From assembly GCA_963920665.1 (NCBI GenBank), contig OY987272.1:8561001-8625000 (forward strand): a stretch of DNA of 64,000 bases. The letters are read 5' to 3'. The position numbers and the translations under genes are program-made. Shown here one piece after another: positions 23,161 to 33,934 of the stretch (position 1 is its first letter; every line of letters starts with the position of its first letter). The notes beneath the pieces are model-generated. The model saw nothing but the letters and a program-made list of their open reading frames with translations. It did no database searches and was not told where the DNA came from. Source of the stretch: Straminergon stramineum. Lineage: Eukaryota > Streptophyta > Bryopsida > Hypnales > Calliergonaceae.

Positions 23161-23630
23161 AGGTAAAATAGCCCATTACGGACCAAATGGGTTTTTTGCC
23201 CCTTCTCATTTCTGAAATTTTTTACTTTTTTTTCTAGAGAAAGTTAAATTATAGAAATGGCAAGAGCATTTGAAACTATATTTTTTTGATAAAGTGTGAA
23301 TTTGTTATGAATTTTTGAAGTGTTCAGCCCATCACAACCTGAAAGAGTTTGTAGACTACCCCAAAACCAAACCAAACTGATCCATAACACCCATCTTACT
23401 CACCTATTGTGGTCACAATATTTTCTAACAAAGGAGACCTGAAAAAGGCACTTCCTACAATGAACTAACACTGAAAAACTGAAAGTTCCTATTGTGGTCA
23501 CTAATTACTCCATTCCAGTTAGCTAAGACATTGAATGTGGCCCAAATCTCAATAACTAAAAGAAAACCATGATGGGGTCATTCTGAGGAGTCCACAATGG
23601 ATAAAAGGTCCGTAATCGGCTGTTTTACCT
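23161..23630. mobile_element. TA-flanked (Tc1/mariner-like) MITE
   Basis: A 470-bp element with ends AGGTAAAATAGCCCATTACG and the complement of AGGTAAAACAGCCGATTACG. TA flanks it at 23159-23160 and 23631-23632. TA duplication points to the Tc1/mariner group. The terminal sequence is related to the hairpin element at 31483-31638. No transposase frame is present. Confidence 0.72.
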
Positions 23631-24420
23631 TAGTTTGAGGCAAGCTGCCGCATCGCAGTTGGCCAACGGTGCAGCCTTCCATCTTCTTCCTCTCCCGCTC
23701 ACATCACGAGCTGGCTGACACGCATTGCAACGGCTCCCTTAATTACTTGGGCGGTGTGCACGATTTGCAGGCTTACTTTGAACGAGTTCAGGACATACAT
23801 TGTGGCCTTTGAATGTGTGAAAATGGGAATAGACGTGCATTTGGTATCTATTCGAAGCTGAAGTCATTTCCAGAAGTCTGGTGATGGCGACTACAGTAGT
23901 GTTGCGCCTTACATTATGTGTAAGTCCCGGTTTGCTCATCTCTCTTGTTTTGATTCGACATTGTGACTGGATTGGGTTTGGTGAAGTTCATGATTGGGTT
24001 GCAACGGAGGCATCTATTGTAAGCTGAAGGCTATGGTGAGCTTACGGAGTGGAGTGATTGTGTTGTAATCCTGAAATTGGACCCAGAGGCCGGATGTTAT
24101 TGGTCGATCGGTATGAGCTATGGGTTTCTTGAGCTAGAGGATTGATTGAAATGCTGAACTTATGTTCCTTTTTATAATCTTCAATCGTGAAGGCAAGTTA
24201 GGGTTACAGCTCCAGTGGTTGAGCAAGTGGTTTGAGTCGATTGACGAATGGTTTTGAGGCTATTCGTCTCAGTGGATCGCATGTTTGATGAGATGCAACG
24301 AACAGTACCGTGAACCACGTTCATCGCCGTGCTGGCTCACAGTCCAAATATGTGTTGCAGTTAACTTAGCGGTGAAGAGTCCCAGATTATGTAGAAGTTG
24401 GTAGCTCTTACACTGGTCGC

Positions 24421-24518
24421 AGAAATGTTGTAGCATTCGCTGTGCATTTAGTTTCCTGTGCCTTTTTAGAAATGTTGTAACATTCGGTGCGCATTTAGTT
24501 TCTTGTGCATGTTTTCGA
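24421..24518. repeat. Local tandem duplication unique to copy B
   Basis: Two units of roughly 46-52 bp, each beginning AGAAATGTTGTA and ending near GTTTC(T/C)TGTGC. Copy A has a single unit at about 2301-2346. Confidence 0.75.
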
Positions 24519-24734
24519 TTCTGTGACTGTCTATACTTCTCTTTGACATTCACTTTGTATACGAGACGAGATTCTCAAACCTGGCACTTACTGAAGGGAA
24601 TGACTGGTGGTTCAGTGTGAAGGACCAAATGTAAGGAAGTCAACTGCAAGGAAGTGAAAAGAAGAAACCTGGCTTACCGACCCTGGGCAGCGGTGGCCTG
24701 AAACCATACAAAGGTTTGCAAATAACTTACCAGG

Positions 24735-25310
24735 TTTGGTCTCAGTTCCGCATCCTGTGTCCAAAAGTCAATACACTCTTCCAAATTCAGGTAGCGGCAA
24801 ATCCCTGTCTCATAGAAAATCTATCATAATGCAATATCAAAATTCTCCAGGGATATTGCAATAGTCAGTTCAGGGAACCAAAAGCCTTGAGCTCAACGGC
24901 TTGAATTTTTTTCTCCTTAACCTTCCAACGCCTGATCGAATCGTTTTGGGTATCAATTTGATCACATTCATAGGAAAGTTTTCTTTCAAAAGTTCAAGTG
25001 CCGGTATATTCTACTGTGCTCATCGTTGAGAATGTGGGCTTCGGATCGCTGAAGGGTTAAATCTCAATTGAACAAATCCCAATCCGTCCGCACCTAATTG
25101 AGTGGCCACTTGAGTATCGGTTTCTTGAAAAATTCTGAATAGGCTTTGGAGTTATCAAAGTGAAGATGTGGACTTAGTTCCAAAGTAGGACGAACCTCAA
25201 TGAAGAACGCTGTGAATGGGTAAACTCCCACTGCGGAGAATGCCCGATACAGCATCGCGCGACCTCCTATTAATTTCGCCAATAGATGAACATCGACAAA
25301 CCCATTTGTG
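24735..25310 (-). other. Exon-like minus-strand segments upstream of GH17 copy B
   Basis: The counterpart of 2561-3145. The longer stretch again stays open to the same stop (25094). The shorter reads ECIDFWTQDAELRPNL followed by GTAAGT. The changes relative to copy A are mostly amino-acid-changing. In B a stop codon appears soon after the putative next exon. Function unknown. Confidence 0.25.
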
Positions 25311-25404
25311 TCGATTCAATCACAATCTGAAAATAGTCTAATGATAACTCAGAGTTGAAGGTTTAGGCTTCTCTCACTCTTTTGCTTCCGTTGATGCCTT
25401 CAGG

Positions 25405-26437
25405 ATGACGATATGGAGGCTCTCCACGCTGCTGTCAATGCTGCACCTCTGCACCGCAGAATCAATCATCGGCATTAACTACGGCCGCGTCGCCAACAAC
25501 CTCCCTCGCCCCAAAGACATCACCCGCCTCGTCACCACCCTCAACATCCACCACATCAAAATCTTCGACTCGGACCGCGCCACCATCAGAGCCTTCGACC
25601 ACTCCAACATCGCTCTTCTCATCGGCGTCCCAAACGAGAATCTTATCTCGCTCGCTCGAAATCCTAAAACCGCCCGTACGTGGATCCACAACCACGTGAC
25701 GAAGCGCCTCCCCGAAGCGAAGATCACCCACCTCCTAGTGGGCAACGAGATTCTGTCCGAGATTCCTGAGATTTGGCCTGCTCTCGTCCCTGCAATGTGG
25801 AATCTCCACTCGGCGCTCGTCTACTACAAATTAGACCACCAGATCAAAATCTCGACGCCACATTCCATGGGTGTGCTGGCCGCTTCGTACCCACCCTCAG
25901 CTGGGGTTTTCAGAGACGACATTCGAATCCCAGTCATGAAGAAATTGCTGGAGTTTCTGAGGATTACGGAGTCCACGTTCATGATGAACATTTATCCATG
26001 CATATTTTCCTGTTCGGGATGATCCTGTGAATGTACCGTTGGCGTACGCGTTGTTTTTGGACAATCCAGGGGTGGATGATGCGAAGACGGGGTTGCACTA
26101 TGGGAACCTGTTGGATGCGATGTTGGATGCATCGATCTTTGCGATGAAGGAGCTTGGGTATGACGATGTGCCGGTGATGGTGACGGAAACTGGGTGGCCG
26201 AGTAAGGGGGATGCGTCGGAAGTGGTTGCGACGATTGCGAATGCGAAAATTTACAACAACAATCTGGTGAAGCATGTAACGAGTAAGGAGGGTTCGCCTG
26301 CGCGGCCGGGGAGAAGCATTCCGACGTTCATCTTTGCTTTGTTTAACGAGAATGAGAAAGGCGGGCCCGCGTCGGAGAGAAACTTCGGACTGTTCTACCC
26401 TAATAGGACGCGCGTGTATGATCTCAGCTTCACGTAG
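25405..26437 (+). pseudogene. GH17 beta-1,3-glucanase, copy B, frameshifted
   Basis: This is the same gene as copy A, with the same start ATG after CCTTCAG, signal-like N-terminus, GINYGR, VGNE with the acid/base Glu near residue 115, and TETGWPSKGD with the nucleophile Glu. A 4-bp insertion (ATGC, near 25998-26001) relative to copy A, after the NIYP codons, shifts the frame and leads to TGA at 26020-26022. The original frame resumes at 26003 and runs to a stop at 26435-26437. The codon that is a stop in copy A (4298) is GGG here. The truncated product would lack the nucleophile and the C-terminal third. No intron borders suit removal of the 4 bp. As with copy A, an assembly error is the only alternative. 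Confidence 0.88.
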
Positions 26438-26608
26438 GGGTTCACGTAGGGTTTAGGGTTTAAGGCCCGGGTTTTAGTGGCTCTGGGTTTCTATTCTGAA
26501 GCTCATCTTCACCAGGCAGCCTTTCTCATTAACCCTTTAGCGCTCAGACGTCCAAAATCTAAATGATGAATGAAGAGGTTCCAGGGGGCGTTTTTGACTA
26601 CACAGCTA

Positions 26609-27180
26609 CCCATTCATCCAAATCAATGCTTGATTTTTTTTCTTAAATTTTTTGTATGATGAATTCGATGAAATTGAGGTAAATAATATTTTCAAAGAAA
26701 AATATGCTAAAATTTAAGGAATGATTGATGTGCTCTATGGTTATCAAGAACAACAAAGGAGGGATTGGTGTATGAGAAAAACTTTGAATCCTAACTCCTA
26801 AGTATACAATTTGAGCTTCATGTTGGGAAGTTTGAGGAGGACCTTAATTGAAAAGCAAAGTATTGCCATAGGGATCAAGCTAAACTTGTAGAGAAGTGGG
26901 GGTTTTCAAATTTTCAAAGTGTTGTAGTTGTAGTAGGGAATTTTTTTCTCATTTATTTTGGAAATGCAAGAGGGGGCTTCTTCAGAGTGATGAAGCAATT
27001 TGTATTCATGGATGTAGATGAAACTTGCAAATCAATGGATGAAAATTCATCCACCATTTGAAGTGACCATCCATTGAGAATGAAAGAATATATTGTCCAA
27101 ATGTTGATGTAAATACATTGTGAATTCATCAATTTGTTGCCCATGTATTGCTAAAATAATATTACATCCATCAAAATCTT
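26609..27180 (+). repeat. Direct repeat block, copy 2 (partner 21931-22513)
   Basis: Matches 21931-22513 with moderate divergence. It follows GH17 copy B, so copy B is bracketed by direct repeats. The homology stops near 27180. The matching continuation (28925 onward) is separated from it by 1.7 kb containing the CACTA-type element and a tandem repeat. Confidence 0.8.
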
Positions 27181-27265
27181 AAACTTTAAATGAGGTTGTT
27201 CGTTTTGTTTTGTTTTGATCATTATGGTGTAATTCCAAAATCGTGTGTCCCCCACCCGCATTCTT

Positions 27266-28488
27266 CACTATAAGAAAACATGATGTTTTTGGATGTCTAG
27301 AAAAACGTATGACGGCATCAAAATTGACTCAAAAAAAGTCAACCTTAATGTCACTTAAAATTTGTTATAATCAACAAGCCAAAAATGTGAAAAAAATATT
27401 TGTTTTGAACTTGATTTTTTCTAACATCACAAGTAATGTGGTCTTTCAAGCTTCCCCAAATGCACCATGTGGACACCACAGAAGTGCCACATGGGCATTG
27501 AGAGCCATATGTTTTTTTCTCATCCAACTCGTCTTTGACATGGCACCTAATGTGACACCTGACATGGTGGTGGAAAAAGTAATGTGGCATGCTTTGTCAA
27601 CAAACTTTTTTATTGTTAAAAAATTTTGGTGTTGCTTTTTGAGACATCAAACTAGACCTTTTGGAAGACATCAATTGGTGCATACCCTATTCACAAGGCA
27701 AGATCAACAAAAAAGAATTATTTAAAAAAATTAAATAAGAGGAACAAAAAAATATGGAATTAAAAAAAATTACAAAAAAATTACCATCTACCATCAAGAG
27801 ATTCTTTTATGGTAAAATGAACAAATTACTTCTTCGAAAGTTAGTGAGAGTGAAGGATAAAAGGGTCATATTTATATCCATTCTCCATCCATGGTGAGAC
27901 AAAAGACATGGGATAATTAGAATATAGGAACTTGATCACTATACATGTCGATGTTGTTTTAGATGTCTACATGTTGTTTCAAACATTTGGATGTTTTTGG
28001 AGACATCTTATATGAAATACAATTCTTGTTTTTCATATCCCATATGGATTGTTTCACTTCCTACCACCCCACCTTTGTAAAGACCAACTCTTTTCATCCA
28101 TGATGCACATCCATCCATTTGCCTTTTTTCACAAAGCATACCATGTTGTTACCCTTTTTCCAAAAAATTCACATATGGTCAAAATTTTACCATAGATTGT
28201 AGTAATTTTACTAACTTACCGAAAGTCAAAATGGAGCTACTTGCTGACCTGGCGATCTATGTTCTTTGGGACTTCATAAGAAAACATGCCCATGTTTTTT
28301 CTAACAACACAAAGAACATGTCCATCTACAATGACATCTACGTGTTTTTCCAAGTTAGTTGCTTACGTTTTCCTCAACAATAAATCAAATTCACATTCTT
28401 GAGGACGTTTATTGTCCAACGTAGGGTGTTTTAGAAAACAAGTTACATTTTTTGGAAACAACACTTAAAATGTAGTTTTCTTATAGTG
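27266..28488. mobile_element. CACTA-type non-autonomous element
   Basis: A 1223-bp element with ends CACTATAAGAAAACATGATG and the complement of CACTATAAGAAAACTACATT. The flanking 3-mers are CTT (left) and TTT (right), a near match. Variants of AAACATG.CCATGTTTTT repeat near the right end, as in CACTA subterminal regions. The 160-codon frame starting at 27243 overlaps the left end and has no transposase motif. A stretch near 28040-28070 (CACTTCCTACCACCCCACC) matches the element at 10661. Confidence 0.72.
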
Positions 28489-28905
28489 TTTGGTACCACT
28501 AGAAAGCCCTTTGTGAGGAGGTGTGGACGGACCTTGTTTTGTGGCATTCTAACTTATAGTAGAAAAGATATTGAGTTTCAAATTTTTGAAGAATTTTAAA
28601 AATTTAAAAATTGATTATACTATTATTTCATTATATTGTGGCAATGACACAAGGTATAATAGTCTATCTACGCATTAAAATAGAATGTTTGTTTTGTTTT
28701 GTTTGTTACGGTGAGATCTCCGAAATCATGCATCTCATGGTCCTTTTCTTAATACTGTTTGAAAGCCTTGTGCGAAGAGGGATGCATGGGCTTTGTTTCT
28801 TGGTGTTCGAACCTATGACATAAAAAAATATAGAATTTTGAAGATTTTCTGAATTAAAAAATTACTTTCACTTTTATTTTGGCTATGGCAACGGCACAGG
28901 ACAGG
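28489..28905. repeat. Two-unit degenerate tandem repeat, about 220-bp period
   Basis: The unit beginning near 28500 (GAAAGCCCTTTGTGAGGAGG, CTTGTTTTGTGGCATTCTAAC) recurs near 28760 (GAAAGCCTTGTGCGAAGAGG, TTTGTTTCTTGGTGTTCGAAC). Both then lead into an AT-rich part ending in a GGC(T)ATGGCAA(C/T)G motif. It is non-coding as far as can be seen. Confidence 0.55.
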
Positions 28906-28924
28906 AACACTAGTTGGTATGAAA

Positions 28925-29200
28925 GTTACTAATGGTAAATGATTGTATGGGTGAATGAACATTGGTGTCAGGAATTGTTTGCGGATGATTCTAACCTGAT
29001 TTTTTTGCCTTACATGCATGTCACTCTACCAACTAAGTTAGAAAACAAAAAAAATTTGGCTGCGAGACTGCAACAAGAGATCAACCCTGCTTGCAATAAT
29101 AAATCCTTCCAGCTTCAGCTTCAGGTTGCGCCACCAAAGTTGGTGAGGCCATGGAACTCTGACATGGTAATGGAAGCTTTTGCTCGAGTACCTTGCCTAA
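28925..29200 (+). repeat. Direct repeat block, continued; empty site for the Mutator-like MITE
   Basis: Matches 22801-23105 without the MITE, the short tandem repeat or the small AT insertion found there. The 109-codon frame 28939-29268 runs through it but is not kept in the partner copy, so I do not call a gene. Confidence 0.75.
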
Positions 29201-29604
29201 GGGCATCTGCAATGCTTCCGGGAACAGGTCCAGTATCGGCACTGCAGAGAGTGCTTTGTCATTTCTAATTAAAAACCGGCTCCAATGCAATCGTTAAGGG
29301 GCTTGGGTATGCCGCCACTGGGGATTAGCAAATTTGCAAAATGTGAAGGGCCTGCAAGTTGGCTCAGTGTAGGAATAATCATTGTTGTCATACCTTTTCA
29401 AGTATTGGTATATGTGTCAATCAATGCAACCTTCTTTTGTTTGCATGAAAAGTCTTTTTTAATGTAGAATTTTGTCCTTTTTTTCTTTGAAGAATGTGAA
29501 AAGTCCATTTGAGGTTTAGATTGTCAGCTTTGCATTGGATAGATTTGTTCTAAGAAATTCCTGGCACTATGCAAGCCTTGTGGAATGCCCCACGATTTGG
29601 CCAA

Positions 29605-29890
29605 GGGGGGGGGGGGGGGGGTAGTGAGCGGTTGGAGTAGCAACATATGCGCAAACAAATGAGGGTATGTTAAAAAAATGGGGGCTAAAAATTATATATG
29701 GGTTTAGAGTAATATAGGGTATCAAAAATGGCATTGGACGTCTTTAATGTACTATAGGGTATGGAATAATAGATCCCATTAGAAAATTACATTATGATAG
29801 CATGCAAAAAAAATAATAATAATTCATACCCCCCTATAAAATAGTGGTTGTTCACACCTATATCCTTATTTTCTTAACACACTACCCCCC
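29605..29890. mobile_element. Possible MITE with G-rich ends, including a 17-base G run
   Basis: A run of 17 G (29605-29621) is followed by TAGTG. About 270 bp downstream the sequence CACACTACCCCCCC forms the inverse. The interior is AT-rich and non-coding. The flanks give no clear target duplication, so the element call is tentative. The G run is also prone to length error. Confidence 0.4.
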
Positions 29891-30044
29891 CTGGGTTTGG
29901 CAATACAAGGACTATTTATTGAGATAGCATTGCAGATGCTCTAACCATTCATAGTTGGGAATGGCCCTCCCATCTTTTCAGAGAATTTTGGTTCTATACA
30001 ATGATTGTGATCTTCCTAAGTTGTGTGTTTGAAATGTGATCGAA

Positions 30045-30480
30045 GGAAACGACACCTAATTGTGACCATCTTCCTATAATTGATCCATCTCCATTTTCGC
30101 CAAAAATGAAATAACACCAAATTTTGATTGTATCATGTTTCTTCAATCGCCCCATCTTTATTCCTACCTAAAATGAAATGACACCTAATTTTGACCGCAT
30201 TATGTTTCTACAAACGGTCTATTTACATTCTTGTCGAAAATGAAATGACACCTAATTTTGACCATGTTCCTATAATCAACCCATCTACATTTTATACCCA
30301 AAATGAAATGATACCTAATTATGACCATACTTCTACAATGGATCCATCTACATTCTTGCCTAAAATGAAATGAAACCTAATTTTGAACATGTTTCTAAAA
30401 TCGACCCATCTACTTTCCTACCTAAATTGAATTGACACATAATTTGACCATGTTCCTAAAATTGACCCATCTACATTAGG
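30045..30480. repeat. Minisatellite, seven units of 62-68 bp
   Basis: The unit is built on AAAATGAAATGACACCTAAT, then TTTGACCATGTT, then ATCGACCCATCTACATT. The ACACCTAAT-type landmark occurs at 30052, 30114, 30181, 30249, 30311, 30373 and 30435. The 62-bp spacing dominates. Units differ by scattered substitutions, so the array is not fresh. The 60-codon frame at 30191-30373 is a by-product. Confidence 0.88.
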
Positions 30481-30489
30481 GCCTAAAAT

Positions 30490-30516
30490 GTAGACTCTTA
30501 AAAAATAAGAGTCTAC
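30490..30516. repeat. Perfect 11-bp hairpin
   Basis: GTAGACTCTTA and its exact complement are separated by a five-A loop, at the end of the minisatellite. It has no nearby gene, so a terminator role is not supported. Confidence 0.7.
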
Positions 30517-31480
30517 TTTTAATTTTAGATTCACCTATAATCTAGACTTTGAAAATTCATAGTTTATTCATTGGTGCACAAAAAATGCATACTAAGGGAA
30601 TCTAGAATCCTCTTTCACTTTCAAATAGGATGCAACAAGAACTAATGTTTGTTCAACAATGGGAACTGTGCTCAATTGCTTATTTGGACTATTTGATGTA
30701 TATTGACCTTATAGAATATTATATGAGGTGAGAATTTTAGATTTGTACATTCTAAATCTCTTTTTAGGTATGAGTAGTATCCTAAACCAAGATATAATGT
30801 ACATAGGGATCCATGGCATTAGAAATTGTTAAGAAAAAATTCTATGAACTTTTTTTAACAAAGCAGAATCAACAACTCTATATATTCTATTTTATAGTAT
30901 AAAGCAAATGAAAGGTGGCTATTGGACTAGCCACATGTGAGCCTCATTCCTACATTTTATTTTTAGCTTCCCTTAGTAATTTGTTAGCACAATCATGAGG
31001 TGGATTATTCATATTGGCAAACTTGTCAAAGTTTAATTAACTTGACAAAAATTCTTTGATTAATAATTATCTAGAATCCAAGATTTATTCAAGGAAACTC
31101 AATAATCTTAGGGGAGGCAAGAATTGGAATATCTTATTTGGCTTAGAAGAGGAAATAAAAGCCCTAGTCAAAATTGAAGGCCATGCTAATTCATTTTCAC
31201 AATTTTGCAATTCAAAAGAAGACGTGTTATGTCTTTGACAACTTAAATGTCTGAGATTAGTCATCTCATCCTTTAAAAAAAGTTTAAGATGGCCTCTTAT
31301 GTGGACATGTTCTAAATGAATAAAAAAACATGTAATCATGTACTGAAAACCTAAAAAACTTGTTTTGTGTGACATTAAATGCAATTTGATAGTACTTAAC
31401 AGTAATTAGTAACTCTAAGTGTTTCCTACAATCAACTTTAAGAATCAAAATGTTATGCCATTGTCAAGTGCTAGAAAGTC
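30517..31480. other. Intergenic, no gene recognised
   Basis: AT-rich. Opposing short frames at 31056-31238 and 31085-31384 carry no known motif. Confidence 0.35.
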
Positions 31481-31482
31481 TA

Positions 31483-31638
31483 AGGTAAACTACCCCATTC
31501 CAATCCAAATGGGAGCAAGCCCATTGTGGATTAAATTATATTGGAGGTTTACATTTAAGTTTTGAAATGTACATCACTAACATAATTTAACCCACAATGG
31601 GCTTGCTCCCATTTGGTTTGGAATGAGGTAGTTTACCT
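31483..31638. mobile_element. TA-flanked hairpin MITE
   Basis: A 156-bp element flanked by TA at 31481-31482 and 31639-31640, almost entirely a foldback of two arms of about 58 bp around a 40-bp loop. Arms carry GGAGCAAGCCCATTGTGG and its complement. The ends AGGTAAACTACCCCATT are related to those at 23161 (AGGTAAAATAGCCCATT), so both belong to one Tc1/mariner-like group. If transcribed it would fold into a long hairpin. Confidence 0.78.
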
Positions 31639-31640
31639 TA

Positions 31641-33204
31641 AAATAAAATTCAAATCTATCTAAGAATACGTCATTAATTTGATGATAGAGCTAAGAAGAA
31701 ATAAATGGGGGAGATCAACAATATATGGCCTCAAGGTGTGAAAGAGCTGAGTTATGTAATTACATCAAAAAACTTGAAATAGTCTTTTCTTTTCTTAAAT
31801 GAATTATCTTTTAATGTTTAGATTAAACTAACCCTTGCTCGGCTTGATTGTTGAATAGTGTTATATGTTTTTGTTTTTTTCAAATTCAACAATCTTGCTA
31901 GTATAGAGAAATTCAAAAAAGATTGTCTACTAGCTTGGCAAATATTCTATTTTGAACCTCAACATTTAATACAAGGACTTATTCAACTCAAAATTTCTCT
32001 CCTCGCAAGAATAAAGATTTACCCTTTTTTTTTGTTAGTTAATTTGGTATTTTCTAATTCTTTCAATATAATTTAGGGATTTGGAGTTCAAATATGAGTT
32101 TGATCATATGCTTAATTTCATCATTTGAGCATAAATAACAAGTTCTTGAGTTTTCTCTAAGATAAAAAATTGAATTGCTTTTGAATGAGCAATAAATCAC
32201 TCAAAAAAATTCTTCATCTTATTATGAACTTTTTAGACACGATATGCATAAGCAACTACACTAAAATTGGCTCTCTTTTATAGCACTAAGACACTTTTTA
32301 GGTAAGGTACCTATTCAAACTTCCTCATAGTAGTTTCTATCCATACAAAGCTTTTTATCTCCCCCTTGGTCCATAGCCAATAAACTATGAATTCTCAAAG
32401 TGCTCAAAATAGGTGTACCCCCAAAACAACCCTAGTCTCTCATCAATACTCTCATCAATAGTGGACACTATTCCCTTAACGACCATGGCTAAAAGTATTG
32501 TACATCAAGTTTTCCATCATATTTGAAATTGAATTTGTATTTAGCATTGTCTATGGCACTTAAAACAAAAACAAAGTATGTAATTGTGTTAGTCTTTAGA
32601 GAGAATTGTCGATAAAATGGATAGCGTTCATTACACAATACATTGACTATCTCACGTATGGTGCCAATGCACAAAATGGACATGTAATCATGTCTTTCCG
32701 ACCTAATACATTCATGAAATAGTGAACCCTCTATACAATAAAAAAATCTCTATCTTTGAACCACTCCTTTCGTGGACCACTCCTTTCTATAGCACTAAAT
32801 ATGTCCTTGAAACTCATAATAAATCTACCACAAGGAACCAAAACATGTTTAACATGCATATTGAGACCCTTCTTCCATCCCTTCAAATGCAACAATTTGA
32901 ATTTGAACCCTTTTGTTGTTTCCTATTATTTAATATTTTATTTTTCTATACTTCCCTTGTAAACTGAATGAGTAATATAACTCAATGAATTGAAATATAA
33001 ATATGTGCCACCCCAAATTATTGGACACCAATTTGGTAATAGGCATAACATACAATAGAAAATAATCTTTTTTTAATAGTATGGAAATAAGGTAATGCCT
33101 ACATCCAAAGGAATGGTCCCTATGGTTAAAATAGAAGAAGACTATCTTAGGTTGCCCACCTTTTTCTTAGATTGCCCAAAAAGAAAGAAAAAAAGACAAC
33201 AAAA
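31641..33204. other. Intergenic, possibly decayed retroelement
   Basis: The wording around 32240-32420 on the minus strand faintly resembles a decayed polyprotein, but no conserved motif could be read. Several short frames exist on both strands. No gene is called. Confidence 0.3.
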
Positions 33205-33627
33205 AAAATGTGACTACAAAATATGACTATCTTCAAAATATGATTGCAGTATATGACTAGAGGAAAAATTTGACTGGGACTTCTCCAAACATTGTCATTG
33301 CCTAGATTTGCCTTGGGTTGCCCAAGAAGAAAAAAATGTCACAATCTTAGAGATATGTCTACAAAATATGATTGAAGCAAAAATGTGATTGCCAATTATG
33401 ACTGCACGTTCTCCAAATATGTTTTCTATTGTTCCCTATGAAGTACTTTAACGTTCCCAAAGAGTATATAGTATACATCCTTGAAATACGACACAAAAAT
33501 ATGACTAATAGTCATTTCTACAGTCATATTTTTTTCAAGGTATTGGGCTTGAAGAATATGTCTGCAAGCAATCGCCAGTCATCTCTAGTCATATTCACAG
33601 TCATAAAACACTCGTTTTCTTGTAGTG
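33205..33627. mobile_element. Possible CACTA-type remnant
   Basis: The right end TTTTCTTGTAGTG at 33615-33627 is the inverse of the classic plant CACTA end CACTACAAGAAAA. Upstream, ATATGACT/AGTCATAT motifs recur many times in both orientations, like subterminal repeats. The left end is unclear (possibly TGACTACAAAATATGAC near 33210) and no target duplication was found. Confidence 0.4.
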
Positions 33628-33676
33628 AACACATTCTAACCTTATAGGGATGTTGCAATTGGAAAATAGTTGAAAT

Positions 33677-33851
33677 CACTAGAAGAAAACATCGTTGGTT
33701 TCAACAAAATCCAAGTGACTCAAAATGCCATTCCCTACCAAAAAACACAGAAACTGTGTTGGTTGCAACGTAGTTTTTGTGGTTTTTTGGTAGAAAACTG
33801 CATTTTGCATCACTTGGATTTTGTTGAAACCAACGATGTTTTCTTCTAGTG
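33677..33851. mobile_element. CACTA-type hairpin MITE
   Basis: A 175-bp element with ends CACTAGAAGAAAACATCG and its exact complement. Near-perfect arms of about 75 bp carry GGTTTCAACAAAATCCAAG. AAT is duplicated at 33674-33676 and 33852-33854. It shares the terminal CACTAGAAGAAAA with 20401-20688. Confidence 0.88.
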
Positions 33852-33934
33852 AATGAAGAATGCACCTATTGGTCCATAAATCGGATCAATTTTGCAAAGT
33901 AACTTAGTGATAGGTCTCATCTTTTCATGGTTAA

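Larger units (their letters stand above)
23691..26532. repeat. Segmental duplication, copy B (GH17 unit)
   Basis: This aligns with 1121-4667. It lacks the three elements found only in copy A, so it often shows the pre-insertion sequence. It has its own change, a local tandem duplication at 24421-24518. At the 3' edge a single TTAA (26529-26532) stands where copy A holds the nested 1.36-kb TTAA insert. Confidence 0.9.

Noticed and set aside
27243..27725. 160-codon ORF at the left end of the CACTA-type element
   Set aside because: It starts outside the element, has no transposase motif and a low-complexity composition.
30191..30373. 60-codon ORF with repeated PNFDHVP / PNYDHTS units
   Set aside because: The repetition comes from the DNA minisatellite. 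The unit length varies (62-68 bp) and does not keep a frame.
32240..32700. Possible Ty1/copia polyprotein remnant on the minus strand
   Set aside because: No conserved reverse transcriptase or integrase motif could be read, and no long terminal repeats were found.
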